This document shows, piece after piece, positions 16,906 to 25,847 of a DNA stretch of 64,000 bases. Under the pieces are notes generated by a model. The model saw nothing but the letters and a program-made list of their open reading frames with translations. It did no database searches and was not told the DNA's origin. The stretch's first letter is position 1; every line of letters starts with the position of its first letter. Source of the DNA: Bryobacterales bacterium (GTDB lineage: Bacteria > Acidobacteriota > Terriglobia > Bryobacterales > Bryobacteraceae); NCBI GenBank assembly GCA_016713735.1, contig JADJOP010000002.1, positions 434,001-498,000 on the forward strand. Direction: 5' to 3'. The position numbers and the translations under genes are program-made.

Positions 16906-19443
16906 TCACCGCGCGAAGTAGCTGCGCACCGGCGCGGGCGGCTCTGTACCTTTGATCCCCAGCCAGAGAATGGCGTTCAGTTCGTTGTCGTCGATGGCGT
17001 CGGCCACGCGGAAGTCCATTGCTTCCGTGCGCCGGGCCAGCGCGGTGTCGGCCGGATTGCGGACCTCCAGCGAGATGCGCGGCTTCTCCGCCGAGTAGGG
17101 CTTGGTGTCGGCAACCATCTGGAAGCTGCGCGTCATAGGCGCAGCGCCGGCGTCAAAGTGGGTCATCGGATTCAGGCCCAGGATGAGCTCCATTGTGCGC
17201 AGCATCGAGGTCGTGTTGTATAGGGTGGAATCGATGGAGCCGCGCTTCACATAGGGCGAAATGAGGAACGCGGGTGAACGGTGGGAATCGACATGATCGG
17301 GGCCGTTTTGCGCGTCATCTTCCAGCACAAATATCGCGGTCTTCGCCCAGAACTTTGAGCGGGACACACCCTCCACAAGCAGGCCAAGCGCGTAATCGTT
17401 GTCAGCCACCATCGACTTGGGCGCGAGTTTCCCTGAGGCCAAGCCGTAGGTGTGATCATTGCCGATGCGAACGGTCATGAAGCGCGGCATCTTGCCCGTT
17501 GCTTCCCACTGAGCCACGTCATTGAGGAACACCTTCACACGGTCGACGTCACGGTACTCAAGGTCGTATGCTCGGTACTTCATGTTGGTGACAGGGGTGA
17601 GATCCAGATCGCGCAATCGCGCAATCTGGACGCCGTCTGGTCCTGCCTGCGGCTTGTTCTCGGCCCAATAGCCGTAGTTGCGCATGGCAAGTCCGGCCGC
17701 CATCACCTGGTGCCAGATGCGGCCGGAGGGAGGCAGCGCCGCCGCCTCGCCGCCCTCATAGTCATAGTGTTTGCGCCGTCCGGCATAAGAATTCGGCCAC
17801 ATCTTCTGCACGTAGTCCGGCGCAATGGCCGCCGTGGACCAGTTGTGGCCGTCGGCCGAGACGTCCCCGTTCACATAGAAGTTGTCCAGCAGAACAAACT
17901 CGCGCGCCAGTTTGTGGTGGTTGGGTGTCACTTCCTCGCCGAACAGGGTCAGGTTCGGGTCGCCGTTACCCTTGCCGAGGTCGCCCAACACCTGGTCATA
18001 CGTGCGGTTTTCCTTGACGACGTAGATCACATGCTCGATGGGTGAAGGTTCTCCAGGGGCGCGCGGCACAGGGTGGCCAGGAAGTTCCTGGTGCGCTTCG
18101 TCGAGCTTCGATTCGCGGAAGGCCGTGTTTTCGAGTACAGTGCGGGTGAACTGCGTCAGGCGCGAGTCATCAAACCCATCGATCACCGATACCGAGCCGG
18201 TCTGCATCTGCGCGACATATTGATCCGAGCGCATGCCGAGATGCGTTCGGGCCGCGCGCTGCGCCGGGTTCGGGCCGCGCGGATTCGGATAGCTGGCGCT
18301 GCCGCGCGAATTGAACACCAGCAGGCGGCCATCGGCCATGGCGCGGGCGGCAATGGGGTACCAGCCGGTGGGGATGAACCCGGTCACGCGCGAGCGGTTC
18401 GAGTTCACCTCGGCCACGGCCACCGCGTTGGCGTCGGAGCAGACGACAAACAGTTTGTTCTTGTCAGCCGAAAGCGCCATCGCGCTGGGTGTCATGCCGG
18501 CCGGGTGACGAGGGTAGAGCGCGACGTTGATGGTTTCCAGACGCGCCAGCTCCTTTGACTCGCTCACTCCGAGAACAGCCACTGAGTTCGTATTGGCCAG
18601 CGTCACGAAGAGCCGCGCCTTCCAGGGAAACGCTGCGTCGCCCTCCGAGGCGGGCTGTGTGTCGTCCTCATCCCCGTCGCCAACCTTCAGTTCATCGGTG
18701 GGGAGTTTCTCGCGCCACAACAGGTCTGTTGGGTGCGGGCCCACCCGCGAAAAGTTCAGCCGGTTCCCGTTGTCGGTCTCATGCTGATAGACGGCGGCAT
18801 CGGCCCATGAGGAAACGAAGAACGACTTGCCATCGGGGTGAAACAGAATGCGATACGGACGGCGGCCCGTTTTGAAGCGCTCAATCACACGGCCCGAGGA
18901 GGGGTTGATCACAACCACCTGGTCATGAAACAGGTCAGCCGCGTAGAGAAGGCGCCCGTTGGGGTCAAACTGTAGGTCGCCGATGAAGTCACGGTGCGTG
19001 CGCTTCTGTGGGTCGGCCACTGGAAACGTGCGTTGCTGCTCCAACTGGCCCTCGGGGCCGAGCGCGAATTCATATACCTCCGAACGTGAACCTCCGGAGA
19101 CATAGAGCAGCCGGCCGTTGGGCTTGAGTGTCATGCCCATCCACGCATCCGGCACCCGCACCTCGGAGATGCGCTGCAGCGTGGCGGCATCGAGCACGGC
19201 AACCGTCGGCGCATTGTAGCCGCCGTGGAGCACGATCAGGTGCTTGCCATCCGGCGTGAGCAGGCTCGACATGGGATAGGTGTCCAGCGGCAACTGCCGC
19301 CCCGCCGGCCTCAGCAGCCATCCCGAAGGCAGCAAGAAGCCGCGGCCGCCGGCGAGCGGACCGACGCGAATCACCGGCTCGGGCTGCGACAGCAGCACTG
19401 CCGCCGCCCCTAGCAGCGGCAGGACGAACAACGCTTGTTTCAT
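16906..19443 (-). CDS. YncE-like beta-propeller fused to phosphoesterase (PF04185-type) domain
   Basis: An 845-residue exported protein (leader MKQALFVLPLLGAAAVLLSQ). Residues 20-440 are seven-bladed-propeller repeats (LLTPDGKHLIVLHGGYN, KPNGRLLYVSGGSRS, HPDGKSFFVSSWADA). From about residue 465 follows an alkaline-phosphatase-superfamily phosphoesterase of the phospholipase C/acid phosphatase type: HVIYVVKENRTYDQVLGDL, the metal-ligand region VSADGHNWSTAA, GNDHTYG and AIFVLEDDAQNGPDHVDSH. Likely a periplasmic phosphatase whose propeller binds a partner or substrate. Its start overlaps the stop of nadE (ATGA), so the two are translationally coupled. Confidence 0.85.
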   Translation of the reverse strand: MKQALFVLPLLGAAAVLLSQPEPVIRVGPLAGGRGFLLPSGWLLRPAGRQLPLDTYPMSSLLTPDGKHLIVLHGGYNAPTVAVLDAATLQRISEVRVPDAWMGMTLKPNGRLLYVSGGSRSEVYEFALGPEGQLEQQRTFPVADPQKRTHRDFIGDLQFDPNGRLLYAADLFHDQVVVINPSSGRVIERFKTGRRPYRILFHPDGKSFFVSSWADAAVYQHETDNGNRLNFSRVGPHPTDLLWREKLPTDELKVGDGDEDDTQPASEGDAAFPWKARLFVTLANTNSVAVLGVSESKELARLETINVALYPRHPAGMTPSAMALSADKNKLFVVCSDANAVAVAEVNSNRSRVTGFIPTGWYPIAARAMADGRLLVFNSRGSASYPNPRGPNPAQRAARTHLGMRSDQYVAQMQTGSVSVIDGFDDSRLTQFTRTVLENTAFRESKLDEAHQELPGHPVPRAPGEPSPIEHVIYVVKENRTYDQVLGDLGKGNGDPNLTLFGEEVTPNHHKLAREFVLLDNFYVNGDVSADGHNWSTAAIAPDYVQKMWPNSYAGRRKHYDYEGGEAAALPPSGRIWHQVMAAGLAMRNYGYWAENKPQAGPDGVQIARLRDLDLTPVTNMKYRAYDLEYRDVDRVKVFLNDVAQWEATGKMPRFMTVRIGNDHTYGLASGKLAPKSMVADNDYALGLLVEGVSRSKFWAKTAIFVLEDDAQNGPDHVDSHRSPAFLISPYVKRGSIDSTLYNTTSMLRTMELILGLNPMTHFDAGAAPMTRSFQMVADTKPYSAEKPRISLEVRNPADTALARRTEAMDFRVADAIDDNELNAILWLGIKGTEPPAPVRSYFAR

Positions 19444-21089
19444 TCGGAGAACCTCTGTGCGATCGGGAACCGGCGTCCCATGCCGAACGCCTTGCTGGTG
19501 ACCTTCAATCCCGGAGCAGCCTGCTGCCGCTTGTACTCGTTGCGGTCGACCTTGTTGATGATGTCGCGCACCAGTTCGAGCGGATAGCCGTGCCGCTCCG
19601 CAATGTCACGGGGCGCGCGATACTCCTCGACATAGTCGCGCAGAATTGTGTCGAGCACGTCATAGGGCGGCAACGAATCCGTGTCTTTCTGGTCGGGACG
19701 CAACTCGGCCGAGGGCGGCTTGGTGAACACGTTCTCAGGGATGGCATCGTTGTGCCGCCTGTTGGCGATGCGCGAGAGTTCGTAGACGAGCGTTTTGGGC
19801 ACATCGCTGATCACCGCCAGCCCGCCGCACATGTCGCCGTACAGCGTGCAGTAGCCCACGGCAAGTTCGCTCTTGTTGCCTGTGGTGAGCACGAGCGCGC
19901 CCCACTTATTGGATGCCGCCATCAGCGTAACGCCGCGCAGACGGGCCTGCAGATTCTCCTCGGTGACATCGCGCGGCACGTCGCCGAACACCGGGTCGAG
20001 CGTGCGAAGGAAGGCCTCGTACTGTTCTTTGATCGGCACAAGCTCAAAGCGGATGCCGAGGCGTTCGGCCATGGCCCGGGCGTCGGAAACCGAGTGGTCG
20101 CTTGAATAGGGGCCGGGCATGCCGAAGCCCGCCACATTCTCGCGGCCCACGGCGTCGACGGCGATACAGGCCGTGATCGACGAGTCGATGCCGCCGGAGA
20201 GGCCGAGGAGCACGCGCTTGAAGCCGCACTTATGCAAGTAATCACGAGTGCCCAGCACGAGCGCTTCGTAGACGGCTTCGGTCTCCACTTCCAGGTTGGC
20301 ATGGTGCTCGCCCGTACCCGCGGCGAGGTCGACGAACACGAGATCCTCGTCAAAGCTCCTGGCGCTGGCGATCAACTCGCCCTCGGCGTTCATGACGAAA
20401 CTGGAGCCGTCGAACACAAGCTGATCGTTGCCGCCGACGAGGTTTACATAAACGAAGGGCGTTTTGTGGCGGCGGGCGGCGGTGGAAAAGATCTCGCGCC
20501 GCTGCTCGCGCTTGCCCATGTGATAGGGCGAGGCGTTGATCGAGATCATCACGCGCGCGCCGGCACGGGCGAGGTCCTCGACGGGATCGCTCTCATAGAG
20601 CCGCCGCTCCCAGAACTGCTTGTCGTTCCAGGCGTCTTCGCACACAATCAGGCCCGTGGGTGTGTTGCGCAGCGTGGTCAGCGCTTGCGGCGGGCCCTCG
20701 TCAAAATAGCTGCCTTCATCGAACACGTCGTAGGTAGGCAATAGCCGCTTGATCTGCACGAACCTTACCTCGCCGTCGCGGATGACCACGGCGCGGTTAG
20801 TGACCCGCTTTCCGGTGTCGTCCACCGAGGGGCCAATCGCGCCCACGATCAGGTCGATTTGCATCCCGCGTGTGGCCGTGGTGAGCCGGGCCAGTTCCGC
20901 TTCAGCGCGGGCGAGAAAACTGGGTTTCTCGAGCAGGTCACGGGGAGGATAGCCGGTGATGGTGAGTTCGGGAAACACGGCCACCTGTGCGCCGCCGGCC
21001 TCGGCTTTCTGAACTGCATCGAGGATGCGGTCGACATTGCGCGTCAGGTCGCCCACCGTCGTGTTGATCTGCGCCAGGGCAAGTTTCAT
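19440..21089 (-). CDS. nadE: glutamine-dependent NAD+ synthetase
   Basis: A 549-residue two-domain enzyme that makes NAD+ from nicotinic acid adenine dinucleotide, ATP and glutamine. Residues 1-255 are a nitrilase-type glutaminase with Glu in FPELTITGYPPRDLL, Lys in VQIKRLLPTYDVFDE and Cys in LIVCEDAWNDKQFW. The C-terminal synthetase has the ATP pyrophosphatase P-loop LGLSGGIDSSITA and the signature TTGNKSELAVGYCTLYGDM. The length is typical of the bacterial two-domain form. The coupling to the downstream propeller-phosphoesterase by an ATGA overlap is unusual for a housekeeping gene. Confidence 0.96.
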   Translation of the reverse strand: MKLALAQINTTVGDLTRNVDRILDAVQKAEAGGAQVAVFPELTITGYPPRDLLEKPSFLARAEAELARLTTATRGMQIDLIVGAIGPSVDDTGKRVTNRAVVIRDGEVRFVQIKRLLPTYDVFDEGSYFDEGPPQALTTLRNTPTGLIVCEDAWNDKQFWERRLYESDPVEDLARAGARVMISINASPYHMGKREQRREIFSTAARRHKTPFVYVNLVGGNDQLVFDGSSFVMNAEGELIASARSFDEDLVFVDLAAGTGEHHANLEVETEAVYEALVLGTRDYLHKCGFKRVLLGLSGGIDSSITACIAVDAVGRENVAGFGMPGPYSSDHSVSDARAMAERLGIRFELVPIKEQYEAFLRTLDPVFGDVPRDVTEENLQARLRGVTLMAASNKWGALVLTTGNKSELAVGYCTLYGDMCGGLAVISDVPKTLVYELSRIANRRHNDAIPENVFTKPPSAELRPDQKDTDSLPPYDVLDTILRDYVEEYRAPRDIAERHGYPLELVRDIINKVDRNEYKRQQAAPGLKVTSKAFGMGRRFPIAQRFSE

Positions 21090-21186
21090 GGAGAAACCAC
21101 CATTGTAGCGGCCAGGGAGGGGCGCGCCCCATCAGGCGGCGCCGGCGGCGCGGACTCTCCGTGCGCAATTGTGATAATCCTTTTGC

Positions 21187-22158
21187 ATGCTCCGTTCGTT
21201 TGACCGACGTTCCTTCCTGCAACTCTCCGCCGCCGCCAGCGCGATGGCGGTCGCGCCCTCCCCAGCCCAAGCCGCCAAGGTCTGGGACGGCATTTTCGTC
21301 ATCATGCAGACGCCTTTCCACGACGACCTCTCCCTCGATGAGGAGTCTCTCCGCAAGGAAACCGACTTCCTTGCCCGGGCCCGCGTCCACGGCGTCGTGT
21401 GGCCGGCCGGCGCCGGCGAAACTCACTCGCTCTCCTACAACGAGCGCATGCGCCATTCCGAAGCCGTCGTGAAAGAGGCCAAGGGCCGCACCACGGTGCT
21501 CATCGGTGTGCACGGCGCCAATAAGTTCGAAGCCATGGAGTACGCGCGCCACGCCGAGAAGATCGGCGCCGACGGCCTGCACGCCCTCGGTCCCATTGAC
21601 GGCACGGCCGACCAGGACATCATGGCCGACTACTTCACCTCCATTGCTTCGGTGTCCAAGCTCCCCATGTGCATGCAAGTTTCCAACGGCGGCATGTCCA
21701 CCGACTTCCTCCTCCGCATGGCCGATCGCATCCCATCCCTGAAGATCCTCAAACTCGAAGCCGGCAACATTCCGCACGACGTGACGCGTGTGGTGAAGGA
21801 ACGAAAGCGCGAACTGTTCCCGTCCACCGGCGGCGGAGCGATGAACCTCTACGCGGAGATGGAGCGCGGTTCAGGCGGCACCATGGCCGGTGCGGGCTTT
21901 GCCGACATTCAGGCCGAGATCTGGGATCTCTTCCAGGCGGGAAAGAAGCAGGAATCGCACGTGCTCTTCCAGAAGTTCCTGCTCTCGGCGGTGCTCGAAC
22001 GCCGCACCACGTTCGTCATCCAGAAAGAGATTCTGCGCCGCCGCGGCATTTTCAAAAACACGGTGATGCGACGCACTCGCAAGTTCACCATGGACGCCGC
22101 CGACCTGCGCGAGCTCGACCAGATTATGGAACTGCTCAAGCCGCATTTCCGCGTGTGA
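21187..22158 (+). CDS. Tat-exported dihydrodipicolinate synthase/aldolase-family protein
   Basis: A 323-residue TIM-barrel protein of the class I lyase family (DapA/NanA/KDG aldolase). The Schiff-base Lys is in LKILKLEAGN and the glycine-rich phosphate or carboxylate loop in VWPAGAGETHSLSYNER. The N-terminus (FDRRSFLQLSAAASAMAVA) has a twin-arginine motif, then AQA before the mature start. DapA itself is cytosolic, so this is more likely a sugar-acid or keto-acid lyase working in the periplasm; substrate unknown. It is convergent with the FMN oxidase gene, six bases apart. Confidence 0.85.
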   Translation: MLRSFDRRSFLQLSAAASAMAVAPSPAQAAKVWDGIFVIMQTPFHDDLSLDEESLRKETDFLARARVHGVVWPAGAGETHSLSYNERMRHSEAVVKEAKGRTTVLIGVHGANKFEAMEYARHAEKIGADGLHALGPIDGTADQDIMADYFTSIASVSKLPMCMQVSNGGMSTDFLLRMADRIPSLKILKLEAGNIPHDVTRVVKERKRELFPSTGGGAMNLYAEMERGSGGTMAGAGFADIQAEIWDLFQAGKKQESHVLFQKFLLSAVLERRTTFVIQKEILRRRGIFKNTVMRRTRKFTMDAADLRELDQIMELLKPHFRV

Positions 22159-22164
22159 GCGTCG

Positions 22165-23322
22165 TTACTTGCGCACGATCGACGCCGCGCCGATGGCGCT
22201 GCTCTGCAACACACCGATCATCTTCATCGTGAGGATCATCTCCTCATGCAGGATGTCGATTACGCGCTCCACGCCGGGCTGGCCGAAGGCCCCTAGGCCC
22301 CAGATGTAAGGCCGCCCGATGCCCACGGCCGTCGCGCCCAGCGCGAGCGCCGTCAAAATGTCGGTTCCCCGCCGCACGCCGCTATCGAGCATCACCGGGA
22401 TGCGGCCCTTCACCGCTTCCACCACTTCCGGCAGCGATTCGATAGTGCCGCGCAGGCTCTCCTCCTGACGTCCGCCATGGTTGGAGACAATAATGCCGTC
22501 GATCCCCCGCGCGACACATTCGGCGGCGTCTTCGCGCGTCACCACGCCCTTGGCGACGAGTCTCATCTTCGTCATGGCACGGATGCGGTCGATCATCTCC
22601 CAGGTGATGAAGCCGGTAAGCCCCCGCGCCTTCGAGGTGTCAGCGCCGTCGTACATCGGATGCTCCTTCATGTAGCCCGCTGTCGAGTTCACATGGCACG
22701 ACTGGCAAACGGCGTCGGCTTTGGTGCCGCCGCGGCGCATCGTGACACGGTTCGAACCCACGGCGGAATCCACGGTGAGAATCAGCACGGGGCAGCCCGC
22801 CGAGTCGGCCTGCTTCACAATGTGCGTGGCCACGCTCCAGTCGTCGCTCACATACAACTGATACCACGGCGGGCGTCCGTAGGCCTTGGACACGTCGCGA
22901 ACATGCGTGCTGGTCATATTGGAGAGGATCATCTGCCGGCCGCGCGCCTTGGCCGCGCGTGCGGTGGCCAGTTCGCCCTCGGGGTGGAATGCCTGCTGGC
23001 TGCCGACAGGACAAATGAAGAGAGGCGAAGCCCAGCGCTCGCCGAACACCTCAGCCGTGGTGTCGATACGGCTTGTGTCGAGGAAGCGGCGCGCTCGCAG
23101 CTGGATTTCCTGGAACGCCTCGCTGTTTCGCTTCAACGTCAGATCCCCATCCACTCCCGTTTGCAGGTAGGCCCAATGCCACTTCATGATCTTCTTTTGG
23201 GCCAGGGGCATGAAGTCGAAGACGTCCAAGCACCTCTCGATAGACGCCTCAGGCGACTGGGCCGCCATCAGCGGCGACATCAAAAGGTGGCGCAGGAACA
23301 TCCTCCGCGCGGTTTCGCTCAT
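22165..23322 (-). CDS. FMN-dependent alpha-hydroxy-acid oxidase/dehydrogenase with Tat-like leader
   Basis: A 385-residue TIM-barrel flavoprotein of the lactate/glycolate oxidase family. The catalytic and FMN-binding motifs are VSNHGGRQEESLRGTIESLP (active-site His with Arg), the FMN-phosphate segment VMLDSGVRRGTDILTALALG and AVGIGRPYIWGL. The N-terminal RRMFLRHLLMSPLMAAQ resembles a Tat leader, and Tat export would suit a folded flavoprotein. It oxidises a 2-hydroxy acid to the 2-oxo acid; whether O2, a quinone or a cytochrome accepts electrons cannot be told. It is divergent from the amidohydrolase with 26 bases between. Confidence 0.87.
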   Translation of the reverse strand: MSETARRMFLRHLLMSPLMAAQSPEASIERCLDVFDFMPLAQKKIMKWHWAYLQTGVDGDLTLKRNSEAFQEIQLRARRFLDTSRIDTTAEVFGERWASPLFICPVGSQQAFHPEGELATARAAKARGRQMILSNMTSTHVRDVSKAYGRPPWYQLYVSDDWSVATHIVKQADSAGCPVLILTVDSAVGSNRVTMRRGGTKADAVCQSCHVNSTAGYMKEHPMYDGADTSKARGLTGFITWEMIDRIRAMTKMRLVAKGVVTREDAAECVARGIDGIIVSNHGGRQEESLRGTIESLPEVVEAVKGRIPVMLDSGVRRGTDILTALALGATAVGIGRPYIWGLGAFGQPGVERVIDILHEEMILTMKMIGVLQSSAIGAASIVRK

Positions 23323-23348
23323 GGGAATGTAGTATAGACAATCACCTT

Positions 23349-24614
23349 ATGCGCCTCCTTGTTTTATTTGCACTGCTGGCCGCGGCCCTGCCCGCGCAGA
23401 CCTACTCCTTGCTTCTTAAGGGCGGCCACCTGATCGACCCCAAGAACAACATCGACGCCATCCGCGACATCGCCATTCAGGATGGCAAGGTGGCCGCCGT
23501 GGCGACGAACATCCCCGGCGCACAGGCTCGCCGCGTCATCGAACTCAACGGGCTGTACGTAACCCCCGGCCTCATCGACATCCACGCGCACGTCTTTTCC
23601 ACAACGGGCATTCCCGGCGCCTGGGCCGGTGACAACTCGGTGCAAGCCGACACTCTCTCCTTCCGCACCGGTGTCACCACACTGTGCGACGCGGGGTCCT
23701 CCGGTTGGCGCAACTTCGAAGACTTCCGGCAAACCGTGATCGATCGCGCCGACACGCGCGTGCTCGCCTTTATCAACATCGCCGGCTTCGGCATGATCAG
23801 CGACATGACCGAGCAGGGCGACTTCAACCCCAAGGAACTCGCGCGCCTGGCCCTCAAGCACAAGGATGTCGTCGTGGGCGTCAAGAGCGCCCACTATCAG
23901 CTTCCCGATTGGAAGTCGATCGACAATGCCATCGCCGCCGGCAAAGCGGCCAACATCCCCATCATGGTCGACTTCGGCTACTTCCTCCGCGAACGCCCCT
24001 TCTGGCAACTTGTCACCGAGTGCCTGCGCCCCGGCGACATCGCCACTCATATGTTCCGGGGCCCCGTGCCCTGGATCGATGAAAACGGCAAGATCTACGA
24101 CTATGTGCGCCGTGCGCGTGCCCGCGGCGTGCGCTTCGACGTGGGCCATGGCGGCGGCAGCTTTGTCATGCGCACCGCCGTGCCCACCATCAAACAGGGC
24201 TTCTATCCCGACTCGATCTCCACCGACCTTCACACGGGAAGCATGAATGCGCAGATGCAGGACATGCCCACCACCATCTCAAAAATGATGGCCATGGGCA
24301 TGCCTTACGGCGAAGCCGTGCGCGCCTCCACCTGGACTCCGGCGCAGATGATCTCCCAGCCCGAACTCGGCCACCTCACCGTGGGCGCGACAGCCGACAT
24401 CGCCGTCTGGCAGGTGCTTAAGGGTGAGTTCGGGTTCGCCGACGCCTCCGGCGCGGGGATCAAGGGTTCGCAACGCCTTCTCTGCGACATGACCCTCCGC
24501 GCCGGCCGCATCGTCTGGAACTACAACGGCCGCGGCGCGCAGCCCTACGACCAACTGCCCAAGACCTACGGCGTGCGTGAGGGCATCGATTTCGTGATCC
24601 CACCGCCGAAATAA
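23349..24614 (+). CDS. exported amidohydrolase/deacetylase-family metallohydrolase
   Basis: A 421-residue protein with a signal peptide (MRLLVLFALLAAALPAQ). The fold is a dihydroorotase-like TIM barrel: HxH in GLIDIHAHVFS, a candidate carboxylated Lys in VVGVKSAHYQLPDW, a metal His in DIATHMFRGP and the final histidine segment FDVGHGGGSFVMR. The catalytic Asp is probably in SISTDLHTGSM. Unlike the domain fused to the exporter permease, all expected metal-site motifs are present, so it should be active. It resembles the amidohydrolase/deacetylase group whose substrates are poorly known. Confidence 0.87.
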   Translation: MRLLVLFALLAAALPAQTYSLLLKGGHLIDPKNNIDAIRDIAIQDGKVAAVATNIPGAQARRVIELNGLYVTPGLIDIHAHVFSTTGIPGAWAGDNSVQADTLSFRTGVTTLCDAGSSGWRNFEDFRQTVIDRADTRVLAFINIAGFGMISDMTEQGDFNPKELARLALKHKDVVVGVKSAHYQLPDWKSIDNAIAAGKAANIPIMVDFGYFLRERPFWQLVTECLRPGDIATHMFRGPVPWIDENGKIYDYVRRARARGVRFDVGHGGGSFVMRTAVPTIKQGFYPDSISTDLHTGSMNAQMQDMPTTISKMMAMGMPYGEAVRASTWTPAQMISQPELGHLTVGATADIAVWQVLKGEFGFADASGAGIKGSQRLLCDMTLRAGRIVWNYNGRGAQPYDQLPKTYGVREGIDFVIPPPK

Positions 24615-24636
24615 GCCTCGTGCGACAATCACGGGC

Positions 24637-25065
24637 ATGAACCGCCTTCTTCGCGTGTCTGCCCTCATGCTCGTCGCTTGCCTGTTGCCTGCGCAGGAGA
24701 AGGAAATCGTAGCCATGCTGCAGCAGTCAGTGGCCGATTGGAACCGCGCAGACATCCCCGCCTTCATGCGCTGCTACGAGGATTCCGCGGATACGACTTT
24801 TGTCAGCAAGGCCGTGGTCAAGGGAACCGCGGCCGTCCGCGAGCGATACCGCACTGCTTATCCGACCCCCGTGCACATGGGCAAGCTCACCTTCAGCGAA
24901 CTGGTGGCACGAGTGGTGTCCCCTGGCACCGCCATCGTCACGGGACGCTTTCGGCTCGAAAGGACCGAGAAGGGAGGCGGCCCGGCCCAGGGGATCTTCA
25001 CCCTCGTCGTGCGAAAGTCAGCCGCCGGCTGGCGCATCATTCACGATCACACGACAGCGCTCTAA
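24637..25065 (+). CDS. exported SnoaL/DUF4440-like (NTF2-fold) protein
   Basis: 142 residues, signal peptide MNRLLRVSALMLVACLLPAQ, then an NTF2-like alpha+beta domain: EKEIVAMLQQSVADWNRADI, FMRCYEDSADTTFVS, AVRERYRTAY and the closing strands ATAIVTGRFRLER and GWRIIHDHTTAL. Members bind small hydrophobic molecules or act as hydratases or isomerases; no catalytic residues can be assigned. It overlaps the convergent methyltransferase gene by four bases. Confidence 0.8.
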   Translation: MNRLLRVSALMLVACLLPAQEKEIVAMLQQSVADWNRADIPAFMRCYEDSADTTFVSKAVVKGTAAVRERYRTAYPTPVHMGKLTFSELVARVVSPGTAIVTGRFRLERTEKGGGPAQGIFTLVVRKSAAGWRIIHDHTTAL

Positions 25066-25787
25066 TAGCGCCCCGTGACTACCGTGAACCGCCTCCCCAA
25101 CGCCCACTCCATCACTCCCGTGGGCAGCAGTTTCAACCGCCTGCCCGCGCCGAAGGAACACTCCACCTCCCCGCCCAGGAAGCGGTGTCCCTCCCGTTCC
25201 AGCCGGCTCCGGAACGCCCCCAGGCTCCGCAGATTCCCCACCGGCCGGTTGCGCGCCACCAGCCAGCCGCCCGGCCGCAACACACGCCAGGCTTCCCGGT
25301 AAAACGCGCTCGCCTCCCATTCCGTCAGTTGCAGATCCACGTCGCGGGCGAGCACGGCATCCACCGACCGATCAGAGAAGGGAATTTCGCCCCATCCAGA
25401 GACCATGTTCAGAGCCGGTGAAGGAGGACGTGCCGGCGCCGCCACGTCTGCCCGGTTTACGAAGAGGCTTACCACTTCCACGCCCGGATGACCGGCCACC
25501 CACTCTGATGCGCCGAAGGAGCCTCCCGTATAGTCCAGGACCAGTCTCGCCTGAGCCGGAAGAAAACGAGGCCATGATCCATCTTCGGAAGCACCGGCTG
25601 CCCCTCTGGACTCATCGCGCGATTCCCCTGGGCGGCACACCAGGACCCCCTCCCGCCAGGCCATCTCAAAGTCGCAGCGATCACAGCGCAAGCTTCCGGC
25701 GAGGCGAACGTGACAGCGGGGACAGCCCAGTGACTCCTCCATCCGCAGCGGTAACCGAATCGCGTAGTCAAGCCCGAGTAGATCCAT
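25062..25787 (-). CDS. class I SAM-dependent methyltransferase with N-terminal zinc ribbon
   Basis: 241 residues. The N-terminal CPRCHVRLAGSLRCDRC contains two CxxC pairs that could hold zinc, as in Trm112-like or RlmA-like ribbons. The rest matches a methyltransferase fold with the glycine-rich motif I replaced by LVLDYTGGSFGASEW and with post-motif strands VDAVLARDVDLQLTEWEA and EAWRVLRPGGWLVARNRP (Methyltransf_11 type). The substrate is unknown. It runs convergent to the NTF2-like gene. Confidence 0.82.
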   Translation of the reverse strand: MDLLGLDYAIRLPLRMEESLGCPRCHVRLAGSLRCDRCDFEMAWREGVLVCRPGESRDESRGAAGASEDGSWPRFLPAQARLVLDYTGGSFGASEWVAGHPGVEVVSLFVNRADVAAPARPPSPALNMVSGWGEIPFSDRSVDAVLARDVDLQLTEWEASAFYREAWRVLRPGGWLVARNRPVGNLRSLGAFRSRLEREGHRFLGGEVECSFGAGRRLKLLPTGVMEWALGRRFTVVTGRY

Positions 25788-25847
25788 AGCGGCACTCCCT
25801 GCGTGGAATTGGTGCGTCCGGCGTTCTACTTCTCTCGACGGGATATC

